Shown: positions 10,838-20,482 of the stretch, piece by piece
Numbering within the stretch: position 1 is the first letter of the stretch
How the letters are laid out: each line of letters begins with the position of its first letter
Source of the DNA: Pachyseris speciosa
Taxonomy: Eukaryota > Cnidaria > Anthozoa > Scleractinia > Pachyseridae
Length of the DNA stretch: 64,000 nt
Reading direction: 5' to 3'
Assembly (NCBI GenBank): GCA_016490735.1
Contig: JAEMWC010001206.1
Span: 120,001-184,000 of the forward strand
Position numbers and translations under genes: made by a program
Notes under the pieces: generated by a model
Database searches by the model: none
Told to the model about the DNA's origin: nothing
The model's input: the letters and a program-made list of their open reading frames with translations, nothing else

Positions 10838-10978
10838 ATGAATGGAAACATGTTTGCCTCACTGGTGTTACTCATGTATTGGCGGTTGGTGCCTAACCCA
10901 AAAACAATAGAGGAAGAGGTTCGTAAAGAATTTCAGCGTGTTGTAAACGAAATGGGCGCGCCATGCCGTTTGTACTAA
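10838..10978 (+). CDS. Small putative membrane protein (46 aa)
   Basis: ATG 10838 to TAA 10978. The N-terminal third is hydrophobic (MFASLVLLMYWRLV), followed by a charged helix rich in Glu/Arg/Lys and a C-terminal Cys. This fits a one-pass membrane microprotein. It sits in its own gap between two lesion-bearing genes, and the frame is clean. The short length leaves real doubt. Confidence 0.4.
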   Translation: MNGNMFASLVLLMYWRLVPNPKTIEEEVRKEFQRVVNEMGAPCRLY

Positions 10979-10999
10979 ACAAACATTTTATACAAATAT

Positions 11000-11335
11000 A
11001 TGGGAAGCAGCGGAGGTGGTTTGCCATCAAAACAAATATTTGACCAAGCGCTTGTGGTTTTCAACCATCTTCAAGCGACACATGAAGAAACAAGAAATAA
11101 CACCCAACCGCAAAACATTATCGCCGCAGTAAGAGAGACGGTTGATTTTTTTGTGGAAGATTTGGAAGCCAAAACATACCATTAGTACGACTCAACCGAC
11201 TGGGCAAAAAGTTTGAAAGAGCAGGTTGACAACTTTTTGAAAGACCACCCAGACAAGGCCGGCGCCCTCGACAAGGTTTTAAAAGAAGAAGGAAAAAGGT
11301 TGTTAAACGCCGTGAGTAAAGAAATCGGTAATTGA
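11000..11335 (+). pseudogene. Hypothetical helical Polinton protein with internal stop
   Basis: ATG 11000 begins MGSSGGGLPSKQIFDQALVV and runs 61 codons to TAG 11183-11185. The same frame continues without interruption for 49 more codons (WAKSLKEQVDNFLKDH, then KRLLNAVSKEIGN) to TGA 11333-11335. The continuity of amphipathic helix character on both sides argues that the stop is a point mutation in a gene of about 111 residues. MGSSGGG is a possible N-myristoylation signal. Function unknown. Confidence 0.5.
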
Positions 11336-11357
11336 ACAAAGAATTTTTTGGTTGTAT

Positions 11358-11617
11358 ATGGAGCTGCGACATTCACCAGAAGTGAAAGAGGTTATTAAAC
11401 AAAAATTCAAGACAAAAAAAGGATGGGGTGGGGTAAAATTCATGAATTTATTCGCTGTAAACGCCATAGTCGCGTTAAAAACATTCGTCCATCAAAATGT
11501 TTACTACATTTTTATGCTTGTAGGTTTTGCAAGATACCTGGATTTAAACTTTCGTTGAAAGATTTTATGAAAACCATTGATGAAAATCACAAAAAGCTAT
11601 GTAGCCTTTTCCCTTAA
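11358..11617 (+). pseudogene. Hypothetical basic Polinton protein, frameshifted
   Basis: ATG 11358 starts MELRHSPEVKEVIKQKFK. Near 11425 the reading frame changes, and the downstream frame (KRHSRVKNIRPSKCLLHFY, then CRFCKIPGF) runs to TAA 11617. Basic, with a small cysteine/histidine cluster that might bind zinc. It converges tail to tail with the leftward capsid block. No family is recognised. Confidence 0.45.
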
Positions 11618-11659
11618 ATACCAAACCCAAGTTTTTCTTTCACGTTAATTGCGTTCAAG

Positions 11660-12500
11660 CTAGCGCATGCCCCCACTGACGCTGTTTTCGAGGAATAGTG
11701 TCAAGCGCTTTGACCATTTTGCGGTCAGCAGCGTGCTTGCATTTTTTTCGTCCTCGCCATACTTCTCTGCGCGATGGCTGCAGCTGCTGTAATCAACATC
11801 GTGTTGCATGGCAACCGCATCAGTAGGACCAGTAGGTTTCTGAAAAATCTGCAAAATCTCACCAGTTTCTGGGTTAAAATCTAATTGGTGGTGAATTGGA
11901 TTATAGGGGCCCGTGTATTTATGTCCGGGCAGTGTCCACCCTCCTTTTGGTGCGGGCAGTTTGCCAATTAAACTATGGATGTCAACCCTTTGCCGTAATA
12001 GTTTTGCATGGTGTGTTTAAACACCGTGTCGAAACCACGCCTCTTGATAAGAGCAGGGACAAAAGCGGCCCATTTTTGCAGCTGCTCCGGAGAAGCGAAA
12101 ACCAAATCACCCAGCAAACCCGCGCCATACCCCATCCATTTGATCCAAGAGCCATAGCTGCGTTTGCCGCCCTGGTTTTTGTAATCAGCGTACTGGCGTT
12201 TGTAATCGGCCACAATTTTACGTCCCTCCACTGCCGAAACCTCAGGCCCTTTGAAAAGTTTGAGGTTAGAAACAACATCCCAAAGCTTTTTGAAATCAAC
12301 AAACGGAAAGGGTGGAAGAGGAACACCACTGCCAAAGTAGTTACGGGCGGTTTTTTTGGCAATGTCCCTGAACCCGTGGTGTTGAGGAATTGCTTTGCTT
12401 CGGGTCGGTGGCAAACTTGGGAACTAAAACCCCCTGCGAAACGAAGCGCGGGTCAAAAAAACTGCCTAAACCAGCACCAGCAACGTCTTTACATTTTACC
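11660..12500 (-). pseudogene. Phospholipase A2-domain virion protein, frameshifted
   Basis: The last part of this leftward gene has the hallmarks of a secreted/parvoviral-type phospholipase A2: a calcium-loop-like KYTGPYNP near 11920 and the His-Asp catalytic helix AMQHDVDYSSC near 11800. Upstream (12414-11968) is a separate-frame segment with FGSGVPLPPFPFVDFKKLW and WIKWMGYGAGLLGDLVF. Frame changes near 11965 and 11855 break the product, and the true start is unclear (12500-12415). In parvoviruses such a domain opens the endosomal membrane during entry; a similar role in this virus-like element is inference. It is the last gene of the capsid block. Confidence 0.65.
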
Positions 12501-12699
12501 TGCGTTTTTTTTTTTTTATCCTTTTTATTCCAGCCCCACTACCCATTGGAACATACCGGCTTTTGGCTGCACCACAAACCGCCCATTTGGCCTTTCCACG
12601 TTTTCGCGGGCCTCTTATTGTTTGAACCATTCCGAAAGTTTCAGAACCCGGAACATTTGGAGTTCTGCGCTTGTCGCGCACACAGTACCATTCAACCAT
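12496..12699 (-). CDS. Small zinc-ribbon-like protein (DUF5679-like)
   Basis: ATG 12699 begins MVEWYCVRDKRRTPNVPGSE, then an Arg/Gly/Lys-rich linker, WAVCGAAKSRYV, and a Lys-rich tail encoded by an A-run near 12505. The layout resembles short viral proteins of the DUF5679 type, which carry two CxxC pairs. Here each pair has lost one cysteine (YCVRD and WAVCG), so zinc binding is probably lost. A frameshift in the A-run may have cut the protein from what follows. Family call is from memory of the pattern and moderately uncertain. Confidence 0.55.
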   Translation of the reverse strand: MVEWYCVRDKRRTPNVPGSETFGMVQTIRGPRKRGKAKWAVCGAAKSRYVPMGSGAGIKRIKKKKRR

Positions 12700-12732
12700 G
12701 GATGTATTAAAAGTATTATTTTTAGGTTGTTG

Positions 12733-13190
12733 TTAAACACCCGTTAAATCAACAAAGTATTTTTTCACAACCCGTTCATTATGGAACACAATGGAGGAAA
12801 ACCTTTTAAAAATATTCTTCAAACTTACCCCTTTGTTCCTTTCAGTCAGAAACAACAAACAGTAATAACCACATCTTAAACTCTGAATCCACTGAATTTG
12901 ATCATTATTGTGAAGAAAAGTTTGTCGTCCCGCTTTTATCATTTCATTTTACCATTCATCTGGAGGTGGAAGACCAAAAGAATCGAAATATTCAATGTCT
13001 TTTCCATTCCAACAGCAAACCCAATGCGTCCCCAAATTACCCAAATCATCAAGATTAATTATACGGGGGGAATGGTGCAAGGGTTTAACTTCATTGCGGG
13101 AGAATTCCTTTGATTGGAATGCCAAGATATTCACACCAATTTATCAAATCCAAATTGGAAAGCGGAACATCTTTAAACCTCATTTTGTTT
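12733..13190 (-). pseudogene. Adenain-like cysteine protease, frameshifted
   Basis: Leftward gene with the catalytic signature of adenovirus-type maturation proteases (C5/Ulp1 fold). It shows GTHWVCCWNGKDIEYFDSFG (catalytic His and acidic residue) near 13020-12960 and a Gln...Cys segment (QIQWIQSLRCGYYCLL) near 12890-12840, where the Cys would be the nucleophile. The family processes capsid precursors during virion maturation. The N-terminal part (LSNLDLINWCEYLGIP) is in one frame, the His segment in a second, and the Cys segment in a third; a TAA near 12950 separates the last two. Non-functional as it stands. Confidence 0.8.
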
Positions 13191-13195
13191 TACCT

Positions 13196-13858
13196 CTACT
13201 CACCATCGGGTATTCCCAATCTTCCCATCGGCCGTAAAAGGGCGGTGGGCGCATTTGCATTGCACCACCTGAAGATGAAGGGGATGCCTTTTCCAAACAC
13301 ACTTTTAACAAGGTCGATTGCAAGAGGGATGCAGATTGAAGCCAACATACCAAGAAAACCCCCATACTGTTGTACACCTCCACCACGAACCAAACCACGC
13401 CCAACAAGCAGGGTTTGAATTTGTTTCTTCTGAGCAGGGGTTAATCTTTGAACAAGGTTGTAAAGCTCAATTTCTTTTGGGCCGATGCTGCTGCCAAATA
13501 TTTTTTTCAAAATCTTTTCTGCCCCAAAACTAAGACCAGCCATTCCTAAAGTTTTACCAACAGTGGGTGTCACAGCCCTGGCCAAATTGAGAGCGGTTGA
13601 AAAAATGCTGCCACCCATCATAGTTTTTGTTCGATTGAGCTGTGTTTTCGTAAATTTAATTTCTGCCCCGTTTCCTAAGCTGGCGGCGCGTTTAAGGTGG
13701 GCAGTTTGTCTGGCGGTTAATCCAAGGGTGTCCCCTTTATTCAGTTGGTCTTTTTTAACCCGAAGCGTCACGGGCTCTTCATTTCTCACATCCTTTGCGA
13801 GGCTGCGTTTTTGGTCGTCGGTTAACGCCACTTTGAATGGGTGATACTCTGTGGGCAT
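13196..13858 (-). CDS. Polinton virion-associated protein, intact (220 aa)
   Basis: Uninterrupted frame from ATG 13858. The N-terminal 80 residues are charged, with repeating Leu/Lys/Thr segments (FKVALTDDQKRSLAKDV, LGLTARQTAHLKRAASLG). A Gly/Ala-rich hydrophobic region follows (MMGGSIFSTALNLARAV), then a polar linker, then a second hydrophobic stretch (GGFLGMLASICIPLAIDLV). This layout recurs beside the capsid gene in cnidarian Polintons as I remember them, and resembles a core or membrane-active minor virion protein (adenovirus pVI/pX-like position). The role is inferred. It lies 26 bp downstream of the capsid gene. Confidence 0.6.
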   Translation of the reverse strand: MPTEYHPFKVALTDDQKRSLAKDVRNEEPVTLRVKKDQLNKGDTLGLTARQTAHLKRAASLGNGAEIKFTKTQLNRTKTMMGGSIFSTALNLARAVTPTVGKTLGMAGLSFGAEKILKKIFGSSIGPKEIELYNLVQRLTPAQKKQIQTLLVGRGLVRGGGVQQYGGFLGMLASICIPLAIDLVKSVFGKGIPFIFRWCNANAPTALLRPMGRLGIPDGE

Positions 13859-13884
13859 CCTCTATTAAGAAGGGAACAAAACAA

Positions 13885-15154
13885 TCACGTGGTGCTGACA
13901 ACCAACTCGTCGCCAACCTTGCTTATCAAAACGTTTTCTTCATTTAAGACCGCCGCAAACATAGTGTAATTTTGTGTTGCGGCTTGGTTCAATCTGTAGT
14001 GAAAAATTAACTTCTTTTCATCCCCAGTTACACTTGGCTTTGTTACCCTAACATCAAAATGAATAACAGGATAAAGGGTTGAATAGTTGGCTGTATTCAG
14101 CTGTTTTCCGGTGTTCACATTATTTCTCCTGTTGCTGTAATCAATCAAATCGCGGCATATACGTATTAAATCATCACCATTATATTCCGGGTCAGGATAA
14201 AAGACTGCGCCGTACTGCAAGCGGCGAGTTGAAATTTTTGCACCCCAATCAAGACTGAAGGTGTGAAAAACGTATAGGTTTGCCGTGGCAATGTCAAGGT
14301 TTGCCATTTTTTTTGAATGGAAATAAACACATGCTTGACGTTTTTGAGTCTAGGCGATATTGTCCATTGCCCGTTGGCGGCTGTGGTGGGGGTTTGAGTG
14401 GCTAAACTTTCTTGCATGTATGTCCATTGGGTTGGTTTCATGAAATTTTCATTCACCGTTGTCAAACCTTTTGGTGAAAATGTTAACTTTGGAACCCATA
14501 GCTGCATTTTCGTGATAACAATCCGATGATTTGCTGCCGCAGCACCACCAAAAATTCTTTCAGCATCATCTTGAAGGGTAACCGTGAGTTTAATTTGCAT
14601 TGGTGGTAAAAGTTTGTTGGTCAATTCTTCGAAAAATGAAAAGTTTTTGAGTGGAATGATGCTTTTGACTGTTTTTTTTGGGGATCCCCCTGTGAAACAA
14701 GTGCACGCGCCCTGATTCCGAGATTAGTTGCGGCATCGCCCGTTACGGTTATGTTGTCATTATCAAGATACCAAAACTCATCTTTGGCCACGCTGCCGGA
14801 ATAGTCGTCCGAAAACTCGAGCAACTTTTTGATTAAAATTATCTTATTGACATTGTTTGCCTCGTAAAGGGATTTGGTTGCGGAGTCTATTTTCAAAGAT
14901 TTGATAAGTGAAAAAGCGCCATTGACAGGTGCCGAAGCCACATCAGCCGCCACGGGATTACCGTTGGCGGTTATTTGCAGCTGGTATTCCACTCGAAAAT
15001 AAGCGTTAAACCAGTCAACATGAACATCACGATCTTTCATGTCGAAAATCAAACTCCCTGTTTGTGTTTGATTATTTCCCGGCAAAGTGATGGGGGTGTT
15101 GGGTTCATACTGAAGGTAATTCACCCTTTCCAACGTGTCTGAAGATCTGAACAT
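13885..15154 (-). pseudogene. Major capsid protein (double jelly-roll), two frameshifts
   Basis: Leftward gene of about 420 codons in three frame segments: 15154 to about 14640, 14624 to about 14310, and 14307 to 13885. The first begins MFRSSDTLERVNYLQYEPN and contains beta-strand-rich DVHVDWFNAYFRVEYQLQ. The second has FGGAAAANHRIVITKMQLWV, and the third ends in the frame containing YPVIHFDVRVTKP. Length, strand content and its place between the minor capsid and protease match the Polinton major capsid protein, which builds pseudo-hexameric capsomers. Frame breaks near 14635 and 14308 inactivate it. A search of each segment against Polinton capsid profiles would settle the identity. Confidence 0.7.
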
Positions 15155-15189
15155 CTTCTATTAAAACAAAAAAAATTATACTTTGTTTG

Positions 15190-15506
15190 CCAAAATTTGA
15201 GCAAACTTGACCATGGAGTCTGAAGAAGGTTTCGTGTTTGACGGGGGCGGTTCTTGTTTTGTTTTCGCTTTTGTAAAATTTGGTGGATTTTTTTGCCGCC
15301 CTTTTCGGTCACAACTGAAGCCACCGTTCGGACGTCTTTTCGGCTGTTTTTTCGGCGATCTTTTTTACTACAGGGGCTGTTGCTTTTTGGAGCTGTTTGC
15401 CAATTGCCATAAGAGTGTCGCGCACCACACCCGAACCTTTGTGGCGATAGCGGTATCTCCCAACACCATCTTCATAAAATCTCATCCTCTGGCTCACCCT
15501 GCTCAT
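15190..15506 (-). pseudogene. Small basic virion protein, frameshifted
   Basis: ATG 15506 begins MSRVSQRMRFYEDGVGRYRY, followed by a helix rich in Lys/Ala (KATAPVVKKIAEKTAEKTSE). Near 15315 the signal moves to another frame with further Lys-rich sequence (KKIHQILQKRKQNKNRP). It is very basic. Comparable small basic proteins lie between the minor and major capsid genes of other Polintons, as I recall, and may contact DNA. Function is inferred. Confidence 0.5.
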
Positions 15507-15524
15507 ATATTTTTGTGTGAAGAA

Positions 15525-16238
15525 TTAAGACACCTCTTTGATTGAAATGTCTAAAGCCACGTCACTGTGGTTGAGATCAAGAATGTTGTTCCGCCCGTCC
15601 GTAATTTTTATTCTTATTGACTCAATTACTGATTTGTTGACTGGGTGAAATTGTTGGCGAAGAGGTGTTATTTTCAAAGGGTAGCTTGGTTGGAGGTTGG
15701 CCGTAGAGAAAGTAAACAAAACATCATCAGGAATGTCGGCCACTTTTCGCGTAATTAGATCGCAATGAATGAAAACCCAATCAATACCTTTTGTGATGTT
15801 GGGTACGGTATCACCTATGTATCTTGTAGAGCCCGCTAAAACCTTTTTGTTAAAACCAATCAGTTTACCAAAATCGCCAGTTGTTAGGTCAAGCTCGTAA
15901 CCCCGGGCAGCCCAGACTATTACGCGCGTAATGGCGTAATCAAAATACAAATGAAAAATGTACTTTTTGTCTTGAGCGGTGGGGTCAACAAACCCAGCGC
16001 CCGTTTGCAGCGCTCGTTGCAAATCTGGGTAATCGTACTGCCCGTCGGGGAGTTGAATTGTATTCCAACTTTCCCCCGCTTTTCCCCATTTCACCGTGTT
16101 GTTGCAATAAGCAGTAGAAACGTTGTACCAAGAGTAGCTCATGTTAATTACATTGTCAAGCGCCGCCTCCGGCTTTTGTCTGTCCCCGCCTTTTTGCAAC
16201 TTTGCAAGACTTGAGTCAAGCTGCAGATGAAACATCAC
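15525..16238 (-). CDS. Minor capsid (penton-like, single jelly-roll) protein, intact
   Basis: Complete frame of 237 codons starting MMFHLQLDSSLAKLQKG at ATG 16238. It is rich in beta-strand-like segments (KYIFHLYFDYAITRVIVWAA, DDVLFTFSTANLQPSYPL). It ends with ESIRIKITDGRNNILDLN, which resembles the C-terminal strand motif of the Polinton penton/minor capsid, where 'I.ITD..G..LDL' is typical. Length fits the family (about 240). It would cap the capsid vertices. Position: downstream of two small late genes and upstream of the major capsid gene on the same strand. One of the few undamaged genes. Confidence 0.7.
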   Translation of the reverse strand: MMFHLQLDSSLAKLQKGGDRQKPEAALDNVINMSYSWYNVSTAYCNNTVKWGKAGESWNTIQLPDGQYDYPDLQRALQTGAGFVDPTAQDKKYIFHLYFDYAITRVIVWAARGYELDLTTGDFGKLIGFNKKVLAGSTRYIGDTVPNITKGIDWVFIHCDLITRKVADIPDDVLFTFSTANLQPSYPLKITPLRQQFHPVNKSVIESIRIKITDGRNNILDLNHSDVALDISIKEVS

Positions 16239-16704
16239 TGTATATAATCCGAAAAAATTTTGTTGGCCTGGAATTGATTGATTATTCCACGATTTAAAAG
16301 CTGTTCAACCACTTTACCCAGCTGTTTATAAAGCTTAGATGAAGTGTTGGCGGACTTAATTGACAGAAGACCTAAATAAAGCCGGTTAATCAGCTTGTCG
16401 GCTGTTCCCCAAACACCGCTGACCTCCATCCATTCAGACGAATCTTCGTCTTCTTCTTCCACTCCTTCAATCGCATCTCGGCGGCCCACAATAGCCTGCT
16501 CCCAATTTGAAAGGGGTCGGGGGGTTTCTTTTTTGGTGGGGGCCGCTTCAAACCTTTTTTCCCACTGCGAAGCTCTTCAGGGTTTGGACCCTTTCTTTTT
16601 TTCTGAGTATCGTACTCCTCAACAAAGTTTACCAAATCGGTCATGCTGTCGTTATGAAATGAAGATTTTTTACTTTTAACAAACGTAATCGGGATTGTTT
16701 TCAT
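16235..16704 (-). pseudogene. Hypothetical late Polinton protein, frameshifted
   Basis: ATG 16704 begins MKTIPITFVKSKKSSFHNDS, followed by a Lys/Pro-rich stretch (KKKRKGPNPEEL, RPPPKKKPPDP). Near 16480 the frame changes to a segment with EEEDEDSSEWMEVSGVWG and a helical end (LSIKSANTSSKLYKQLG). The stop at 16235 overlaps the start of the minor capsid gene by 4 bp, typical of compact viral transcription units. No family is recognised beyond recurrence in this position in related elements, from memory. Confidence 0.5.
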
Positions 16705-16710
16705 TCATTT

Positions 16711-17115
16711 TTATAAGCACTCATTTTTATAAGCCTTTTTATAAGCATTCACTTTTATATTCACCAAAAGATTGGATAAAGTAAGGGGAGAAGGTGGAAG
16801 AGGAAGCGCTTCTTCTTCTTCCTCTTCTTCTTCTGTTTGAGCTTCGGGCTGAAATTTATCCCAATCGAACGGGTTAATTCTGTCAAACTCGTCCATTGCA
16901 TAATTCGGCCCGGCCTGCTCGGGCTCATCATCATCATTATTAACGGGCAAACCGCGGTTTAGCCGTTTCGTCACAGGTTTCAGCAGTTTTTCTGCCTTTA
17001 TTTTGCCAATCTCATCTTCAAGGCACTGTTTTTTGGCCATCTTTCTAATTGTTTCCTCTTGCTTTTCAACCTTGGCTTCTGCGTCTGCTCTCTTTTGCCA
17101 TCTTTTTAATGACAT
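16711..17115 (-). CDS. Acidic/coiled-coil late Polinton protein (about 134 aa)
   Basis: I choose ATG 17115 (MSLKRWQKRADAEAKVEKQE) because it gives a compact start 20 bp from the divergent ATPase gene; an upstream start at 17148 would overlap that gene. It has an N-terminal coiled coil rich in Lys/Glu/Ala, the middle NRGLPVNNDDDEPEQAG, and a run of glutamates (TEEEEEEEEALPLPPSP). No lesion. Similar short charged proteins open the late cluster in related elements; function unknown. Confidence 0.55.
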   Translation of the reverse strand: MSLKRWQKRADAEAKVEKQEETIRKMAKKQCLEDEIGKIKAEKLLKPVTKRLNRGLPVNNDDDEPEQAGPNYAMDEFDRINPFDWDKFQPEAQTEEEEEEEEALPLPPSPLTLSNLLVNIKVNAYKKAYKNECL

Positions 17116-17135
17116 ATTTATAAAGGGATAAAAAA
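17116..17135. promoter_or_regulatory. Candidate divergent promoter between late gene and ATPase
   Basis: Only 20 bp separate two diverging ATGs, and they contain TATTTATAAAGG, a TATA-like box. With so little room, transcripts must start inside neighbouring coding DNA or be leaderless. Prediction only. Confidence 0.35.
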
Positions 17136-17721
17136 ATGAAGATCCCAAATTATGACCCCGCCAGTAATGTGAAATCTGGTTTCCAGCAGGGCGAACCCTC
17201 CATGCCAGCAGATATTTTCAGAATGTTGATCTGTGGGCCCAGCGGCTCCGGCAAAACAAACATTCTACTGCATATGCTTTACGCGCTTTTGGAATTCGAT
17301 AAAGTTTTTCTTTTCTCAAAAAACCTCCACCAGCTTAAGTATCAAATGCTTTTGCAAGCTTTCGCCGAAAATGTAGATCCCGTGGTAAGGTATAATGTTA
17401 TTGAAGCTCCGGGTGATGAAATAATTCCGTTGGAAGAGCTCCCCCCGACAACCAGAAAATTGTTGTGTTTGATGATTTGGTTTGTGAAAAAAACCAAAAT
17501 GACATCATTAATTTTTTCATTAACGGGCGGCACAGAAATTGCAGCGTCATTTATCTTACGCAGACCTATTACAAAGTCCCCAAAAACATCCGCGACAACT
17601 GCAGCCATTTTTGTTTGTTCCGGTTTCTCCCAAGGGAAAAAAACGTATTACCAATGAGTTAGGGGTGCCGCCCGACCTTTTGGACCGCGCCACCGACAGA
17701 AAATTTTCCTTCTTTTATTAG
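17136..17721 (+). pseudogene. Genome-packaging ATPase (FtsK/HerA type), frameshifted
   Basis: ATG 17136. The Walker A motif GPSGSGKTNILLHML is at residues 34-48, in the FtsK/HerA-like packaging ATPase arrangement of Polintons and other jelly-roll DNA viruses, which pump DNA into the capsid. The Walker B region (KIVVFDDLVCEK) and the downstream sensor (VIYLTQTYYKVPKNIRDN) lie in a second frame from about 17455; the last 20 codons (LGVPPDLLDRATD) are in a third frame from about 17650. Total about 195 codons, near the family norm of 200-230. The frameshift between Walker A and B inactivates it. Confidence 0.85.
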
Positions 17722-17767
17722 GACAAACCCCAAAAAGTGATGAAAAAAATTTTGATGAAGATATATA

Positions 17768-19969
17768 ATGGGATGGTTTTCATTTCGACCTAGAAGAAGC
17801 GGCCAACTTCGGACTCCATCAACAGCAGAAGGCGCTTTTCTTCCTCTTGACGGCAGTAAACCAATGACTGGCTCCCTTGACGTGGGTGGGCACCAAATCC
17901 AAAATTTGGGCTTACCCACCGGCCCGCGTGATGCGGTGAATGAGGAGTTTGTTACGGCAACATTTGCGTGGCTTGATGGAAGCGCTCCGATGACAGGAAA
18001 CCTTAACATGGGGCGAAACCTTGTTACCAACATGGCTTATCCTACCAACATCCTTGACGCCACAAACAAAAGCTACGTCGACTCTGAAATTGCGCTTTGT
18101 TTGAAACGGGATGGGACCGACCCGGCGCTGGGCAATCTGAACATGGCCGGACACACCATTGAAGATTTAGAAGACGCCGATAACAGCACGCACGCTGATA
18201 ACGCCGTCAGCAAAAAATATGTGGACCAAGGTTTGCAAACCAAACTCGACGCGATCGCGCAAAAAAACTTGAACATGAACAACAATGCCATTGTGAATCT
18301 TGCCCCACCCATCAACGGAGACGACGCGGCGACGAAAAGGTATGCCGACGACTATTTTCTTCGAAGAGACGGTTCGACTGCAATGTATGGCGATCTGTCG
18401 ATGTCCAACCACAAAATTGAGAATGTTGGGGCGCCGGCCGCCGACAAAGATGTTGCCAACAAAATTTGTCGACCAAGCCCCTTTTCTCAAACTTGCTGGC
18501 GGGCAAATGGCGGGCGACATGGACATGCACAACAACACGCTTGCAAACTTGAAAGATCCTGTGGCTCCAAGCAGTGGGGCAACCAAGAAATATGTCGACG
18601 CAACTCACGTGGAAGCCTCTGGCACGGGCCCGCAAGAAAACCCCTTCAAATATCTCATGGAAGACGTTGACGAATCTTCTGCTGAAAATAACATCACAGT
18701 GCATAGTATCACGAACTTCACAGCCTCTCCTCACCAAATAAAGCAATCGACATACAATTTCACCCTCGTCGATGACAAAGATGGAACTGAACAGTACCGC
18801 AGCAGAATTGGTTTCAACCTTTTCAGACTCTCAATTGGTTTTTATACCTTTGTTGTAGAGTTTTTCACCCCGGAAATGCGAAATCTCAGCGTTTCTGCAA
18901 CTGCCGACACGTTGTCATTTGGTGCGCAAACCTCGAAAACATTTCAAGCAACAGCCACTGTCGCTGGTTACGTCAAAACAGTGCTGCACTACCGAAAACG
19001 CTAGGCGGGTCAACGAGAATATCTTTACCTTGATCTGCATGGGAAAACCGCGTTTCCCAACCCCACTGGGCATATGGTTGTCTATGGTGTGAATGGAACA
19101 GTGTCGAAAGTGCCCTCCACCGTGTTTGACCAAATGTTATTTGTGAAGGATGAAAAAATGCAAATGCAAGTTGATTTGGATTTAGATGGGCACGCTTTGG
19201 TAAACCCAAAAATGGGGGAGCCTTTGGTGTTAAATTACAACAAAGTTACCAATAATGGGGTAGATTTGTTTGCGCCCTCCTCAGGTGTTGCAGGAATAGA
19301 TATGAAAACCTCTGTAGACTTTGAAAGAAGTCCTCTTTATGGGGCGTCACTTGGTGAATATTTGGATATACAGGGACAAGAGGTGAAAAACGGAAACGCG
19401 TCGTTGTTTGATGGTACTGACGGGAAATTAACAATGTTGAATAATTTAAATATGAAGACATATTTAATTGAACAACCAAAATTGGCTGGTAATTTAAACC
19501 TGAATAGGAATGGTATTTATGATGGTGATAGCCTTTTATTTCAATATGTTTTAGGTGGTATACGAGTTCCGCGTCCTTTAATTATTAAGGGTTTTGTTCA
19601 TGAAATTAAAAGTTTGTCAAAAACTTAACAAGTGGTATTTTTTCACAAATTTTCCTTCCGAGCGAGTGGTATCCATTAGATAATTACTTTACATATTTAA
19701 TTGGTTTAAAGGTTTATTATATTGATCGAACAAAGGGTTCACAGTCTGTTCGTGTTATTATCCGCAATTATCCCGCTGACATGATAATTTCCAATCATAC
19801 TTATGACTATTCTTCTTCACCTACACAAAACAATCATTATGATATTTTTGGTAAAACAAACTTCTCGGTGGTGAAGTTAAATTTAGGTTCAGTAAGAAGA
19901 AACATGGTTAATGTTTTTGTAAAAGGTACTGCCACAGACGTCTTTGCTGTTTTTAAATGTATTGTATAG
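17768..19969 (+). pseudogene. Long fibre-like protein with phage-type repeats, broken
   Basis: ATG 17768 begins MGWFSFRPRRSGQLRTPSTA. From residue 24 the sequence is built of 35-45-residue repeats of the form DGSxPMTGxLxMGxxxIxNL, then DAxNKxYVD; five or six are visible up to about 18610. The frame changes near 18470, an in-frame TAG lies at 19002-19004, and the frame changes again near 19625. The segment after the repeats (HVEASGTGPQENPFKYL onward) is beta-rich and could be a receptor-binding head. Similar repeats occur in phage tail fibres and some large-virus fibres. Its role as host-attachment fibre is inferred. About 730 codons. Confidence 0.6.
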
Positions 19970-19970
19970 T

Positions 19971-20482
19971 ATGCGCTTTCGAAAACAATCAAGCGCGCCT
20001 CCAATTAACATTTTTGACTTTAACCATATTGAACCAACTCTTCACACAGATGTGGTTGAAATGCTGAAACGTCTTTACGTTTTTTACCACAAAAAACATT
20101 GGGGTTACAAAAAACTCGCCCGCACGTTTCAATACAAAAAACTGTTTTGTGGTCGCTGGTAAAGCTGTTCTGGCTGGTGCTGTTGCTGGTGGAGCCACTC
20201 TCCAACCCGCTGTTATTGGTGGTTTAACTGCTTTCGGGCTTGTTGTCAAAATTATCGCAGCTGCAAAAAAATACGACAAAAAGGTGGAAAAGGCGAACTT
20301 TGCCCGGGTTGAGTATAAAAAAAATATTGGATGAAATCCGGTTTTATCTTCGGGGCGAACCTTTTAATTCAACCGAATTCCTTGATAAACTCAGAATGAT
20401 TGACAACTTTATTTCTGACCATTGTATGGAAATCCCAGAGAAGCTTCAAAGAAAATATGCCAAACGTTTTATTGCCGAGTAA
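19971..20482 (+). pseudogene. Polinton protein with membrane segment, frameshifted
   Basis: ATG 19971 lies one base after the fibre gene stop. The first segment has DFNHIEPTLHTDVVEMLKRL and FYHKKHWGYKKLARTF. Near 20150 the signal moves to another frame with a long Gly/Ala/Val-rich hydrophobic stretch (AVAGGATLQPAVIGGLTAF), which looks like a membrane segment. A third frame from about 20310 ends at TAA 20482 (DKLRMIDNFISDHCMEIP). I recall this gene as recurrent in cnidarian Polintons, but its function is unknown. Confidence 0.55.

Noticed and set aside
11896..12747. Long plus-strand frame of 283 codons
   Set aside because: It lies antisense to the phospholipase-domain and zinc-ribbon-like genes, whose motifs are clear. 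Low-complexity composition; a shadow.
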